Source of the DNA: Betaproteobacteria bacterium
GTDB taxonomy: Bacteria; Pseudomonadota; Gammaproteobacteria; Burkholderiales; Rhodocyclaceae
Assembly: GCA_016194935.1 (NCBI GenBank)
Contig: JACQAO010000085.1
Location: forward strand, 1 to 50,085
DNA length: 50,085 nt
Direction: 5' to 3'
The notes beneath the pieces were generated by a model, which saw only the letters and a program-made list of their open reading frames with translations, was not told where the DNA came from and made no database searches. A program made the position numbers and the translations under genes. Shown one piece after another: positions 1-7,046 of this stretch (positions are counted from its first letter, which is position 1; each line of letters opens with the position of its first letter).

Positions 1-215
1 GGCAGTCCTTTAACATCATTGGTCAGCAGATTGTGCAGGAATCCGGCGGCATCCGGCCCGGCCACCCGGATCAGCCCCATGTCCACCAGCGGCGCAAGGA
101 TGGTTGCGGTTTGCGCGTTGGCTAACTCATCGCTCGGATGTCCGAAATCCAAACTGTTGAGGTTATCGACATGTGCGCCTTGCTGCGCCAGAAAAGCGAT
201 CCAGTCCTGTTTCAT
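1..215 (-). CDS. ygfZ: YgfZ/GcvT-family folate-binding protein, 5' part only
   Basis: The first 71 codons of a minus-strand gene run off the left edge. Translation from the ATG at 213-215 gives a protein starting MKQDWIAFLAQQG with the stretch LIRVAGPDAAGFLHNLLTND, typical of the N-terminal GcvT-like fold of YgfZ. Family knowledge: YgfZ is a tetrahydrofolate-binding protein that supports iron-sulfur cluster enzyme activity; its conserved KGCxxGQ motif would lie outside the window and cannot be checked. It is divergent from mltG across an 87-bp gap, an arrangement common in betaproteobacteria. Confidence 0.85.
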   Translation of the reverse strand, partial: MKQDWIAFLAQQGAHVDNLNSLDFGHPSDELANAQTATILAPLVDMGLIRVAGPDAAGFLHNLLTNDVKGL

Positions 216-302
216 GGTGTTGGCTGCTTCTGTGAAAGTTGAGTTGCGTTATTATAGCCCCCGCTCATCACTTCCTCAGCATGCACGAACCCGCTCCACC
301 CC

Positions 303-1298
303 ATGCGTAACTTGAAACGTCTGTTTCTCTTTTTGCTGCTGTCAGTAAGCGGTTTCGCCGGCTGGCTGGCCTGGTTCGCGGTCACTCCATTGTCTCTGCA
401 CGGCGCCACGTCACTCGACTTCAGCGTTTCGCCGGGACTCAGCTTGCGCGCAGCATCCCAGCAGATGACCAGTGCCGGTCTGGATTTCGCACCCTGGCAA
501 TTCACCCTGCTGGCCCGTTTGCTAGGCAAATCGGCTGAAATCAAGGCGGGCAGTTATGAAGTGGGGCAGGGTGTAACGCCTTTGTTGCTTCTGGAAAAAT
601 TGACCCGTGGCGACGTCACCCAGGCCGAAATCGTTTTCGTCGAAGGCAAGACTTTCAGCCAGTTGCGCACTGCGCTCAATGCCCAGCCGGATGTGCGGCA
701 CGATACGCTGAACCTGAGTAATCAAGAAATTCTGTCGCGCTTGGGAGCAAACGAAAAACATCCCGAGGGGTTGTTTTTTCCAGACACCTATCTGTTCGCC
801 AAGAATTCCAGCGATCTCGAAATACTCAAGCGCGCCTATCGCGCCATGCAAAAGCAACTCAATCTTGAATGGGCGCGGCGCGATCCGGATGTTCCGTTGA
901 CCACTCCGTATGAGGCACTCATCCTGGCATCGATTATCGAGAAGGAAACCGGCCGCGCCGCCGACCGGTCAGCCATATCGGCGGTCTTTACCAATCGATT
1001 GCGTCTTGGCATGCCGCTGCAAACCGACCCGACCGTGATCTATGGCGTTGGCGAAAAATTCGACGGCAATCTGCGCAAGCGCGATTTGAGAACCGATACC
1101 CACTACAATACTTACACGCGCAACGGCTTGCCGCCGACCCCGATCGCCATGCCGGGCTTGGCGTCAATACAGGCAGCCCTGCACCCGCCGAAAACCGACA
1201 AGCTTTATTTTGTAGCGCGCGGCGACGGAACCAGCGAATTTTCAAGCACCCTGGACGAGCACAACCGGGCGGTGGCGAAATACCAGAGGAGAAAATAG
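303..1298 (+). CDS. mltG: Endolytic murein transglycosylase MltG (YceG)
   Basis: A 331-residue inner-membrane protein with one N-terminal transmembrane helix (about residues 4-26) and a periplasmic YceG domain. The motif ASIIEKETG carries the family's catalytic glutamate at about residue 213, followed by the conserved NRLRLGMPLQTDPTVIYG block. Family role: cleaves nascent peptidoglycan strands and limits glycan chain length. Its TAG stop is directly followed by the tmk start codon, so the two genes are probably co-transcribed and translationally coupled. Length is normal for the family. No oddities seen. Confidence 0.95.
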   Translation: MRNLKRLFLFLLLSVSGFAGWLAWFAVTPLSLHGATSLDFSVSPGLSLRAASQQMTSAGLDFAPWQFTLLARLLGKSAEIKAGSYEVGQGVTPLLLLEKLTRGDVTQAEIVFVEGKTFSQLRTALNAQPDVRHDTLNLSNQEILSRLGANEKHPEGLFFPDTYLFAKNSSDLEILKRAYRAMQKQLNLEWARRDPDVPLTTPYEALILASIIEKETGRAADRSAISAVFTNRLRLGMPLQTDPTVIYGVGEKFDGNLRKRDLRTDTHYNTYTRNGLPPTPIAMPGLASIQAALHPPKTDKLYFVARGDGTSEFSSTLDEHNRAVAKYQRRK

Positions 1299-1913
1299 TT
1301 GCTGCGTGGCAAGTTTATTTCGCTGGAAGGCATTGATGGTGCGGGAAAAAGCACACATCACGGATGGCTGGTGGAATTTCTGCGGCAACGCGGCCTGCGG
1401 GTCGTGGCAACGCGGGAGCCGGGAGGTACGCCGCTGGGTGAAAAGTTGCGCGAACTGCTGCTGCATGAATCCATGCACCTGGAAACGGAAGCCTTACTGA
1501 TGTTCGCAGCCCGCCGCGAGCACCTTGATAAAGTGATCCTGCCTGCGCTGGAACGCGGCGATTGGGTAGTCTCAGACCGATTTACTGACGCCAGTTTTGC
1601 CTACCAAGGCGGCGGACGTGGTTTGCATAAGGAGAAGCTGGAGGTACTTGAACACTGGGTGCAGGCCGGTCTGCAGCCGGATCTCACACTGTTTTTCGAT
1701 GTTCCACCGACTCTGGCCCAGGCTCGCCTGGCAGCGACAGGTGATGCGCCAGATCGTTTCGAGCGGGAACAAAAGGCGTTCTTTGAGCGCGTCCGCCGCG
1801 CATACCTGGACCGGGCTGAGCGAGAGCCGCTGCGTATCCATCAAATTGACGCCACAAAACCCATAGACGAAATAAAGAAATCACTTGAGAAAATACTTAT
1901 AACTATATGTTAG
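1299..1913 (+). CDS. tmk: Thymidylate kinase
   Basis: A 204-residue dTMP kinase that makes dTDP for DNA synthesis. It has the P-loop GIDGAGKST at residues 11-19, the TREPGGTP substrate loop near residue 40, the SDRF motif and the LID-type segment [14 protein letters not shown]. The start is a TTG directly after the mltG stop. It is supported by GAGGAG at 1285-1290, eight bases upstream, and by alignment of the residues before the P-loop; the nearest ATG, at 1306, is in another frame. The 3' end overlaps holB by 7 bp. Confidence 0.95.
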   Translation: MLRGKFISLEGIDGAGKSTHHGWLVEFLRQRGLRVVATREPGGTPLGEKLRELLLHESMHLETEALLMFAARREHLDKVILPALERGDWVVSDRFTDASFAYQGGGRGLHKEKLEVLEHWVQAGLQPDLTLFFDVPPTLAQARLAATGDAPDRFEREQKAFFERVRRAYLDRAEREPLRIHQIDATKPIDEIKKSLEKILITIC

Positions 1914-2971
1914 AAAATGTATTTGAATGGCAGAAGCCGCTCTGGCGCCAGTTATTTGCCGACACCGGGAACATGCCTCATGCAATGCTGATGGCCGGGC
2001 CGGAAGGCCTGGGTAAGCTGGCCTTTGCGCAGGCCCTGGCGGCGCGCCTGTTGTGCGAACAGCGCAACATGGCTGATGGAGCGGACGGAACGGCCTGCGG
2101 TCATTGCAGTTCATGCACCTGGCTGGCTTCCGGTAATCATCCCGATTTTCGCCTGATATTGCCCGATCAGGGCGAAGACGCAGGCGAGGAGGGTGACGAA
2201 GCATCTCAGGCAGCCAGTTCCGCGCGCAAACCTGGAGCAGGGCCGATACGGGTGGATCAGATCAGGGCGCTTGCTGATTTCGTGTTTGTCGGCAGCCACC
2301 GGCTTGGCAGTCGGGTTGCAATCATTGCACCGGCAGAGGCGATGAATCCCGCAGCCGCTAATGCACTTCTTAAAGTACTTGAAGAACCACCTCCAGATGT
2401 TTATTTTATATTGATTTCATCAAACTGGCGCAGGCTCATTCCCACCATCCGCAGCCGCTGCCGCAGCGTGATCTTCGGGCGACCGGATTCGCTCATGGCC
2501 GAACAGTGGCTGACCGCAAAAGGGGTGAAATCAGCGGCGGAATTATTGCGTTTGACGGGTGGCGCCCCGTTGCTTGCCGCCGACTGGGCGGAGCAGGGAC
2601 GGCTGGAGTCCTGCAAAAAAGCCATAGAGGCACTCAGCGAAAAACCCGGTGACCCGATTGCAATTGCCGCCCAGTGGAGTGGCTTGCTTAAAGGGGGGCA
2701 GGAATTCGGCCTGCAGCAATTAGTCGAAACTATACAAAAATGGGTATACGACCTGGTTCTCTTGAAAATAGCCGGGAGATTGCAATACCACCATGACTGG
2801 CGCAGTAAGCTGGAGCCTCTTGCGGCCAGGGCATCCCATACCGGTCTGCTGACGTGTTACGCAGATCTGCTGAGAATTCGGTCCGTCGTACGTCATCCAC
2901 TGAACGCCCAGCTATTTCTCGAGGATATGGCAACACGTTATCTGCGAGGCCTGGCGGCAGGCCGGGCGTGA
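1907..2971 (+). CDS. holB: DNA polymerase III subunit delta'
   Basis: A 354-residue clamp-loader subunit of the AAA+ fold. Visible features are the degenerate P-loop [11 protein letters not shown] near residue 26, the CGHCSSC zinc-binding cysteines around residues 65-70, and [11 protein letters not shown] followed by the sensor region ending in IRSRCR. Family role: stator of the gamma complex, which loads the beta clamp; delta' does not itself hydrolyse ATP. It overlaps tmk by 7 bp. In many proteobacteria a small pilZ gene follows holB. Here only 48 bp separate it from tatD, so pilZ is absent from this position. Confidence 0.93.
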   Translation: MLENVFEWQKPLWRQLFADTGNMPHAMLMAGPEGLGKLAFAQALAARLLCEQRNMADGADGTACGHCSSCTWLASGNHPDFRLILPDQGEDAGEEGDEASQAASSARKPGAGPIRVDQIRALADFVFVGSHRLGSRVAIIAPAEAMNPAAANALLKVLEEPPPDVYFILISSNWRRLIPTIRSRCRSVIFGRPDSLMAEQWLTAKGVKSAAELLRLTGGAPLLAADWAEQGRLESCKKAIEALSEKPGDPIAIAAQWSGLLKGGQEFGLQQLVETIQKWVYDLVLLKIAGRLQYHHDWRSKLEPLAARASHTGLLTCYADLLRIRSVVRHPLNAQLFLEDMATRYLRGLAAGRA

Positions 2972-3019
2972 TTGGCCGACTGCCTGTTTTAAATAAATAA
3001 TTTCATAGACTAAATTAAT

Positions 3020-3793
3020 ATGCTCGTCGATTCACACTGCCATCTCGATTTTCCTGATTTCGTTGGGAAAGTTGATCAGATCATTGATTCAATGACGAAA
3101 AATCAGGTGACACACGCGCTTTGCGCAGGCGTCACGATAGAAGGCTTTCCGGGGGTGCTGGCACTGGCGGAAGCATATCCACAGCTTTATGCCGCCGTCG
3201 GCGTGCATCCGGATACGCAAGCGGGGAGCGAACCCGATGTTGCTACCCTGGTCAAGCTGGCAGATCACCCCAAGGTTGTGGCGATAGGCGAAACGGGGCT
3301 TGACTACTACCGGCTGGAAGGAGACATGGAGTGGCAGCGGGAGCGCTTTCGCACCCACATCCGAGCCGCGATTCAGGCTGGCAAGCCATTGATTATACAT
3401 ACACGCTCCGCAGCTACTGACACTCTACGGCTGATGCAAGAGGAGCACAGCGAGAAAATCGGCGGCGTGATGCACTGCTTCACCGAATCGCTGGAGGTCG
3501 CCGAAGCAGCCATGAAATTAGGTTTTTTTATCTCTTTTTCGGGCATCGTCACATTCAAGAATGCGCAAGCCCTGAAGGAAGTAGCCCGCCAGATACCCCT
3601 GGAGTGGATGCTGGTTGAGACTGACTCCCCCTACCTGGCGCCGGTGCCGCTACGTGGCAAAACCAACGAGCCCGCCAACGTGCTGCATGTGGCCGAGGAG
3701 CTGGCGCGACTCAAGGGAATATCGGTTGCAGAAATCGCCGAAGCGACTACCCGAAATTTTTTCCGCTTGTTCAGCACTGCGATACCTGCATGA
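3020..3793 (+). CDS. tatD: TatD-family metal-dependent hydrolase (YcfH type)
   Basis: A 257-residue TIM-barrel hydrolase of the TatD DNase family. Metal-binding motifs are VDSHCHLDF at the N-terminus, GETGLDYY, IHTRSA, MHCFTES and VETDSPYL, so all expected ligand segments are present. Proposed family activities are 3'-5' exonuclease/DNase or D-aminoacyl hydrolase, and the sequence does not settle which. It follows holB after 48 bp and overlaps the next gene by the four bases ATGA, which suggests translational coupling to the ankyrin protein. Confidence 0.9.
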   Translation: MLVDSHCHLDFPDFVGKVDQIIDSMTKNQVTHALCAGVTIEGFPGVLALAEAYPQLYAAVGVHPDTQAGSEPDVATLVKLADHPKVVAIGETGLDYYRLEGDMEWQRERFRTHIRAAIQAGKPLIIHTRSAATDTLRLMQEEHSEKIGGVMHCFTESLEVAEAAMKLGFFISFSGIVTFKNAQALKEVARQIPLEWMLVETDSPYLAPVPLRGKTNEPANVLHVAEELARLKGISVAEIAEATTRNFFRLFSTAIPA

Positions 3794-4428
3794 ACTCTCG
3801 AATAGGGGCGATATCGGTGGCGCTGATCGGGGTGCTCTGGGCGCTGCCAGCCTACTCCGGAATCTACGACGATATGCTTAGAGCGATCAATCTGCACGAT
3901 ACCGTGCAGGTCTCCATACTGCTTCAGCGTGGTCTGGATATTGATACTACAGACCCAGATGGTAACACTTTGCTTATGCTGGCTGCGCGTACCGGTGACA
4001 ATCAAACACTGGAAATCCTCTTAAAAAACAGAGCCAATGTATTGAAAGTAAATAAATATGGAGACTCGGCTTTAATGCTGACTGCGCTTCATGGGGATAT
4101 GCAAAGCGTCAAGGCGCTTGTCGCCGCAGGAGCGGATCCTGATCCAAAGGGCTGGACTCCGCTGATCTATGCCGCCTTTGAAGGGCGCAAAGAGATCGTT
4201 GCATACCTGCTGACACTGGGCATCGACATAAACGCACAATCCGCCAACGGGATTTCGGCCTTAATGGCGGCGAGCCGCAACGGCCACCTGGAAGTCGTCA
4301 AGCTATTGCTGGAGCAGGGCGCTGACCTCAGTCTTGTCGATCAGGACGGTAAAACTGCCCTGGAAATGGCCTTGGCGGGCCAGCACCTGGAAGTGGCCAA
4401 TTTGCTGCGATCAGCCAGGATACGCTAA
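3790..4428 (+). CDS. Secreted ankyrin-repeat protein
   Basis: A 212-residue protein with a hydrophobic signal sequence (residues about 5-24, likely cleavage after ALPAYS) followed by about five ankyrin repeats; typical repeat cores are DGNTLLMLAARTGD, GWTPLIYAAFEGRK and GISALMAASRNGH. It is probably periplasmic and involved in protein-protein contacts. No enzyme motif is visible and the partner is unknown. Its ATG overlaps the tatD stop (ATGA), and the egtD-like gene starts at the base after its stop, so the three form one transcription unit. Confidence 0.85.
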   Translation: MNSRIGAISVALIGVLWALPAYSGIYDDMLRAINLHDTVQVSILLQRGLDIDTTDPDGNTLLMLAARTGDNQTLEILLKNRANVLKVNKYGDSALMLTALHGDMQSVKALVAAGADPDPKGWTPLIYAAFEGRKEIVAYLLTLGIDINAQSANGISALMAASRNGHLEVVKLLLEQGADLSLVDQDGKTALEMALAGQHLEVANLLRSARIR

Positions 4429-5349
4429 TTGCTTACTTCAACTGAGATGGAGGACATCATAGGCGGCCTGATGCGGGACGTGGCAAGAATCTCTCCCAAG
4501 TATTTCTACGATAGCAAGGGTTCTGCGCTATTTGAAGAAATTACCCGACTGCCGGAGTATTACCCAACACGCACAGAGGGTTCAATCATGGCCAGTTACG
4601 CCTCTGATATTGCAGAGGAAATAGGTACTGGCCGTACCGTGATCGAGTTCGGAGCGGGTAATTGTGAAAAAGCCCGCAGCTTGTGCGGATTGCTTCAGCC
4701 GGAGCACTTCGTCGCCGTCGATATTTCTGCGGAGTTCCTGCATGAAGCCGTCAAGGGACTGCGGAAAGACTATCCTGCACTGAATGTCCATGTGGTTGCC
4801 GCTGATCTGACCACGGAAGTGGAGATGCCGCCGGATCTACCTCGACAGCGGCGATTGGTGTTTTATCCCGGCTCGTCGATTGGCAATTTTGACCCGCGGC
4901 AAGCACTGGAGCTTTTGTCACGCATCCGCAGCCTGATTGAAGATGACGGTGGGTTGCTGATCGGGGTTGACCTGCTGAAAGAGGTTGCGGTGCTGGAAGC
5001 CGCCTACGACGATGCTGCCGGCGTAACCGCAGCCTTCAATCTGAACGTGTTGAACCACCTGAACCACCTGATCGGCAGCGATTTCGATGTGTTTCAGTGG
5101 CGTCACCGCGCCTTCTTCAATGCGCTTGAATCCCGCATAGAAATGCATCTTGAGGCTGCGTCCAACGTCCTGGTGCGCTGGCCCGGCGGTGAGCGGAGTT
5201 TTGCGCGTGGTGAGCGTATTCATACCGAAAACAGCTATAAATATCAGGCTGACGATTTCACCAGGCTCCTGGCTCGTGCCGGTTTTCATCAGTCGAAGAC
5301 CTGGATGGATGAGCAGCGCTGGTTTGCGGTGATCCATGCACGTCCTTGA
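4429..5349 (+). CDS. egtD: EgtD-like L-histidine N-alpha-methyltransferase
   Basis: A 306-residue SAM-dependent methyltransferase of the EgtD/DUF2260 family. Motifs include PKYFYDSKGSALFEEI, the substrate loop EYYPTRTE, the SAM site EFGAGNCEKARSL and the FYPGSSIGNFDP segment. Known family reaction: trimethylation of histidine to hercynine in ergothioneine synthesis. The start is TTG at 4429, directly after the ankyrin stop, with AGGA at 4417-4420. An ATG at 4447 is possible but has a weaker ribosome-binding site. No EgtB/OvoA-type partner is in the window, so full ergothioneine synthesis cannot be claimed. Confidence 0.85.
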   Translation: MLTSTEMEDIIGGLMRDVARISPKYFYDSKGSALFEEITRLPEYYPTRTEGSIMASYASDIAEEIGTGRTVIEFGAGNCEKARSLCGLLQPEHFVAVDISAEFLHEAVKGLRKDYPALNVHVVAADLTTEVEMPPDLPRQRRLVFYPGSSIGNFDPRQALELLSRIRSLIEDDGGLLIGVDLLKEVAVLEAAYDDAAGVTAAFNLNVLNHLNHLIGSDFDVFQWRHRAFFNALESRIEMHLEAASNVLVRWPGGERSFARGERIHTENSYKYQADDFTRLLARAGFHQSKTWMDEQRWFAVIHARP

Positions 5350-5575
5350 AGGCGTCAGGTTTGTCTTACCGCGTTATCGCCACCGCCAGCACTACGACGG
5401 CCAGCAGCGACATGCAGCGGACCGTTTTCAGTGTCCCGGGCGGTACAGATATGGTCCGGAAGTGCAGACCAAACCACGTGGATCAGAATTTGGACCGCTG
5501 AGCGTCCCGGAACAACTTGCAATCACTCTCGTCCTAAGCGATACTTGTATTTCATCAACTAACGCGTGAATCAAT

Positions 5576-5803
5576 ATGGCTATCTCGATTCGGCTTCCAG
5601 ATGACATAGAAACCAGGCTGCAAAACTTGGCTACTGTCACTGGGCGCAGCAAAACCTTCTACGTTACCGAAGCTATCCGCGAACACTTGGACGATCTCGA
5701 AGATTTGTACCTGGCCGAACAGCGGCTGATTGATATTCGCGCAGGCCGCAGCAGGACTTACACGCTGGATGAAGTGGAGCGTACCCTTGGCTTGGCGGAT
5801 TGA
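5576..5803 (+). CDS. RHH (CopG/RelB-type) antitoxin
   Basis: A 75-residue ribbon-helix-helix protein: the strand MAISIRLPDDIETRL is followed by helices ending at ITEAIREHL-like sequence (FYVTEAIREHLDDLEDL). The C-terminal tail would bind the toxin. Family role: binds its own promoter and neutralises the toxin. Its 3' end overlaps the downstream toxin gene, the standard antitoxin-first order. The 226 bp upstream (5350-5575) hold no convincing gene; the pair's promoter should lie there but I could not define it. Confidence 0.85.
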   Translation: MAISIRLPDDIETRLQNLATVTGRSKTFYVTEAIREHLDDLEDLYLAEQRLIDIRAGRSRTYTLDEVERTLGLAD

Positions 5804-6056
5804 GATTGACGACGCAGCCCAAAAAGACTTGGCAAAGCTGGATAAGCAAATTGCTCGACGCATTACGGCGTTCCTTCGCGAGCGCGTGGCGCTGTTGAGT
5901 GACCCACGCAGCATAGGGGAAGCTCTCAAGGGATCCCTCCTTGGTGAATTCTGGAAGTACCGTGTAGGAGACTACAGAATTATTTCGAGCATAGAAAACA
6001 ATAACTTGAAAATCCTTGTTGTGCGAATTGGCAACCGCCGCGAGGTGTACCGATAG
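5787..6056 (+). CDS. RelE/ParE-family toxin
   Basis: An 89-residue RelE-superfamily protein: AWRIEIDDAAQKDLAKLDKQ, then LKGSLLGEFWKYRVGDYRIISSIE and a C-terminal VVRIGNRREVYR, the usual RelE/ParE pattern. The start is chosen as TTG at 5787 because GGAG at 5776-5779 lies seven bases upstream and the protein then begins where the family does. An ATG at 5769 is the main alternative. It overlaps the antitoxin by 17 bp. It would act as an mRNA interferase (RelE) or gyrase poison (ParE); the sequence alone does not decide. Confidence 0.85.
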   Translation: MAWRIEIDDAAQKDLAKLDKQIARRITAFLRERVALLSDPRSIGEALKGSLLGEFWKYRVGDYRIISSIENNNLKILVVRIGNRREVYR

Positions 6057-6133
6057 GCGGTGATTGGGATATGTTATTTCGTATAATGTGCATTATGTAA
6101 AATATAGATATAAATACTAACCAGGATCACCGC
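6057..6133. repeat. 8-bp inverted repeat enclosing an AT-rich spacer
   Basis: GCGGTGAT at 6057-6064 begins at the base after the toxin stop codon. Its exact reverse complement ATCACCGC is at 6126-6133. The 61 bp between are AT-rich and hold a second palindrome (ATAATG/CATTAT). It may be a hairpin at the end of the toxin transcript or part of the nasT promoter region. No T-run follows, so it is not a classical terminator. Confidence 0.5.
6082..6096 (+). promoter_or_regulatory. Possible -10 box and palindrome before the ANTAR regulator
   Basis: TATAAT at 6082-6087 is a perfect sigma-70 -10 sequence, overlapped by the palindrome ATAATG-TG-CATTAT (6083-6096), about 75 bp before the regulator's ATG. 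No good -35 hexamer is seen at the expected distance, so an activator or a weak promoter would have to be assumed. Confidence 0.35.
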
Positions 6134-6161
6134 TTGGTCTGGATATTGCTCAGTCAAGAGC

Positions 6162-6749
6162 ATGGGCTCAGATATCCTCAAAGTCCTTGTGATCGATGAG
6201 TCACGCAGCCGTGCCGGCGATATTTGCGCCGGGCTGGCAATGGCGGGACATCAGGTGGTTGCCGTGCTGGTCAGTTCTGACGAACTGGCTGCGAATGTCA
6301 TGCGGATTCGCCCGGACATTATCCTGATCGACACCGAGGCGCCCTCCCGCGACACTCTGGAGCATCTGGCCGCAATGAACCGCGACATGCCCCGGCCGGT
6401 GATCATTTTCACTCAAGAATCCGACGACGCAACCATCCGCAAGGCTATCGACGCGGGCGTTGCCGCCTATGTCGTAGATGGGCTGGCGCCGGGTCGCTTC
6501 AAGTCGGTGATCGATGTCGCCATCGCCCGCTTTGAAACCCACCAGGCGCTGAATCGGGAACTGCATGAAGCAACACGGAAGCTATCTGATCGCAAGTTGA
6601 TTGATCGCGCCAAAGGCATACTGATGAAAAGCCGCAATCTCGATGAAGAAACCGCATATGCCTCCCTGCGCCGCCTGGCAATGGATCGTAGCCAGCCACT
6701 GGCCAATGTTGCGAAAGATGTGGTCGACATGGCCAAGCTGTTGCTGTGA
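6162..6749 (+). CDS. nasT: NasT-type response regulator with ANTAR RNA-binding domain
   Basis: A 195-residue protein with an N-terminal receiver-like domain (residues about 5-125; phosphoacceptor-type Asp in IILIDTEAP near residue 57; YVVDGL in place of the usual receiver lysine segment, as is common in NasT/AmiR proteins) and a C-terminal ANTAR domain (about 130-190, DRAKGILMKSRNLDEETAY). Family role: binds paired hexaloop hairpins in the nitrate operon leader to prevent termination. It lies directly upstream of nrtA, whose leader carries matching hairpins. No NasS sensor gene is adjacent; in known systems NasS sequesters NasT without nitrate. Confidence 0.9.
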   Translation: MGSDILKVLVIDESRSRAGDICAGLAMAGHQVVAVLVSSDELAANVMRIRPDIILIDTEAPSRDTLEHLAAMNRDMPRPVIIFTQESDDATIRKAIDAGVAAYVVDGLAPGRFKSVIDVAIARFETHQALNRELHEATRKLSDRKLIDRAKGILMKSRNLDEETAYASLRRLAMDRSQPLANVAKDVVDMAKLLL

Positions 6750-6797
6750 GTTTTGCGAAAAATTTTTGCCCTCATCTTGTGCACACACTAAAAAATC

Positions 6798-6812
6798 GCA
6801 CCGCAACAGTGC
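6798..6812 (+). promoter_or_regulatory. NtrC-type enhancer site
   Basis: GCACC-GCAAC-AGTGC fits the NtrC pattern GCACY-N5-RGTGC exactly. It is centred about 120 bp upstream of the start point predicted from the sigma-54 promoter, a normal enhancer distance. Confidence 0.65.
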
Positions 6813-6900
6813 GAATCTGATGTATCTCCATACCCTCGGAATATGCCAACTCGCCGGTTAAACCATTCAAAAACCGGTAATTTGATGCAGCGCACAAGCC

Positions 6901-6915
6901 TGGCACCGAATTTGC
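6901..6915 (+). promoter_or_regulatory. Sigma-54 (RpoN) promoter of the nitrate operon
   Basis: TGGCAC-CGAAT-TTGC has the invariant GG (6902-6903) and GC (6914-6915) exactly ten bases apart and matches the consensus TGGCAC-N5-TTGC. The start point should fall near 6926-6927, just before the first ANTAR hairpin at 6931. Confidence 0.8.
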
Positions 6916-6930
6916 GTATGAACTAGCAAG

Positions 6931-6968
6931 GTCGGAGCAAAGGCGTTCCGGCACAAGACAAAGGCGTC
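6931..6968 (+). promoter_or_regulatory. Two-hairpin ANTAR target RNA in the nrtA leader
   Basis: Hairpin 1 (6931-6952) has an 8-bp stem including two G-U pairs and loop AAAGGC at 6939-6944. Hairpin 2 (6957-6968) has a short stem GAC/GTC with the same loop AAAGGC at 6960-6965. The linker is four bases. ANTAR targets are known to be paired hairpins with six-base loops having A at position 1 and G at position 4, and both loops satisfy this. Hairpin 2 shares bases 6964-6968 with the following terminator, so the structures exclude each other. Confidence 0.8.
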
Positions 6969-7022
6969 CGCATTCAGCATAGGTAGTACGCATCCATGCT
7001 GAATACGCGACGCATTTTTTTT
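6964..7022 (+). terminator. Leader attenuator (intrinsic terminator) before nrtA
   Basis: The 5' arm 6964-6980 pairs with 6996-7013: GCGTC with GACGC and ATTCAGCAT with ATGCTGAAT, plus two pairs in the internal region. It is followed by A and eight T residues (7015-7022). It ends about 24 bases before the nrtA start and sits inside the transcribed leader, so it should attenuate nrtA transcription unless the ANTAR protein stabilises the upstream hairpins. Confidence 0.85.
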
Positions 7023-7046
7023 CCAACGATTTGAAGGGGTATGAGC

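Noticed and set aside
5336..5569. 77-codon open frame between egtD and the antitoxin
   Set aside because: No ribosome site, no recognisable similarity, and it overlaps the egtD end; treated as non-coding.
7041..7046. ATG at 7041 as the nrtA start
   Set aside because: The ribosome site ends one base before it; the ATG at 7047 has normal spacing.
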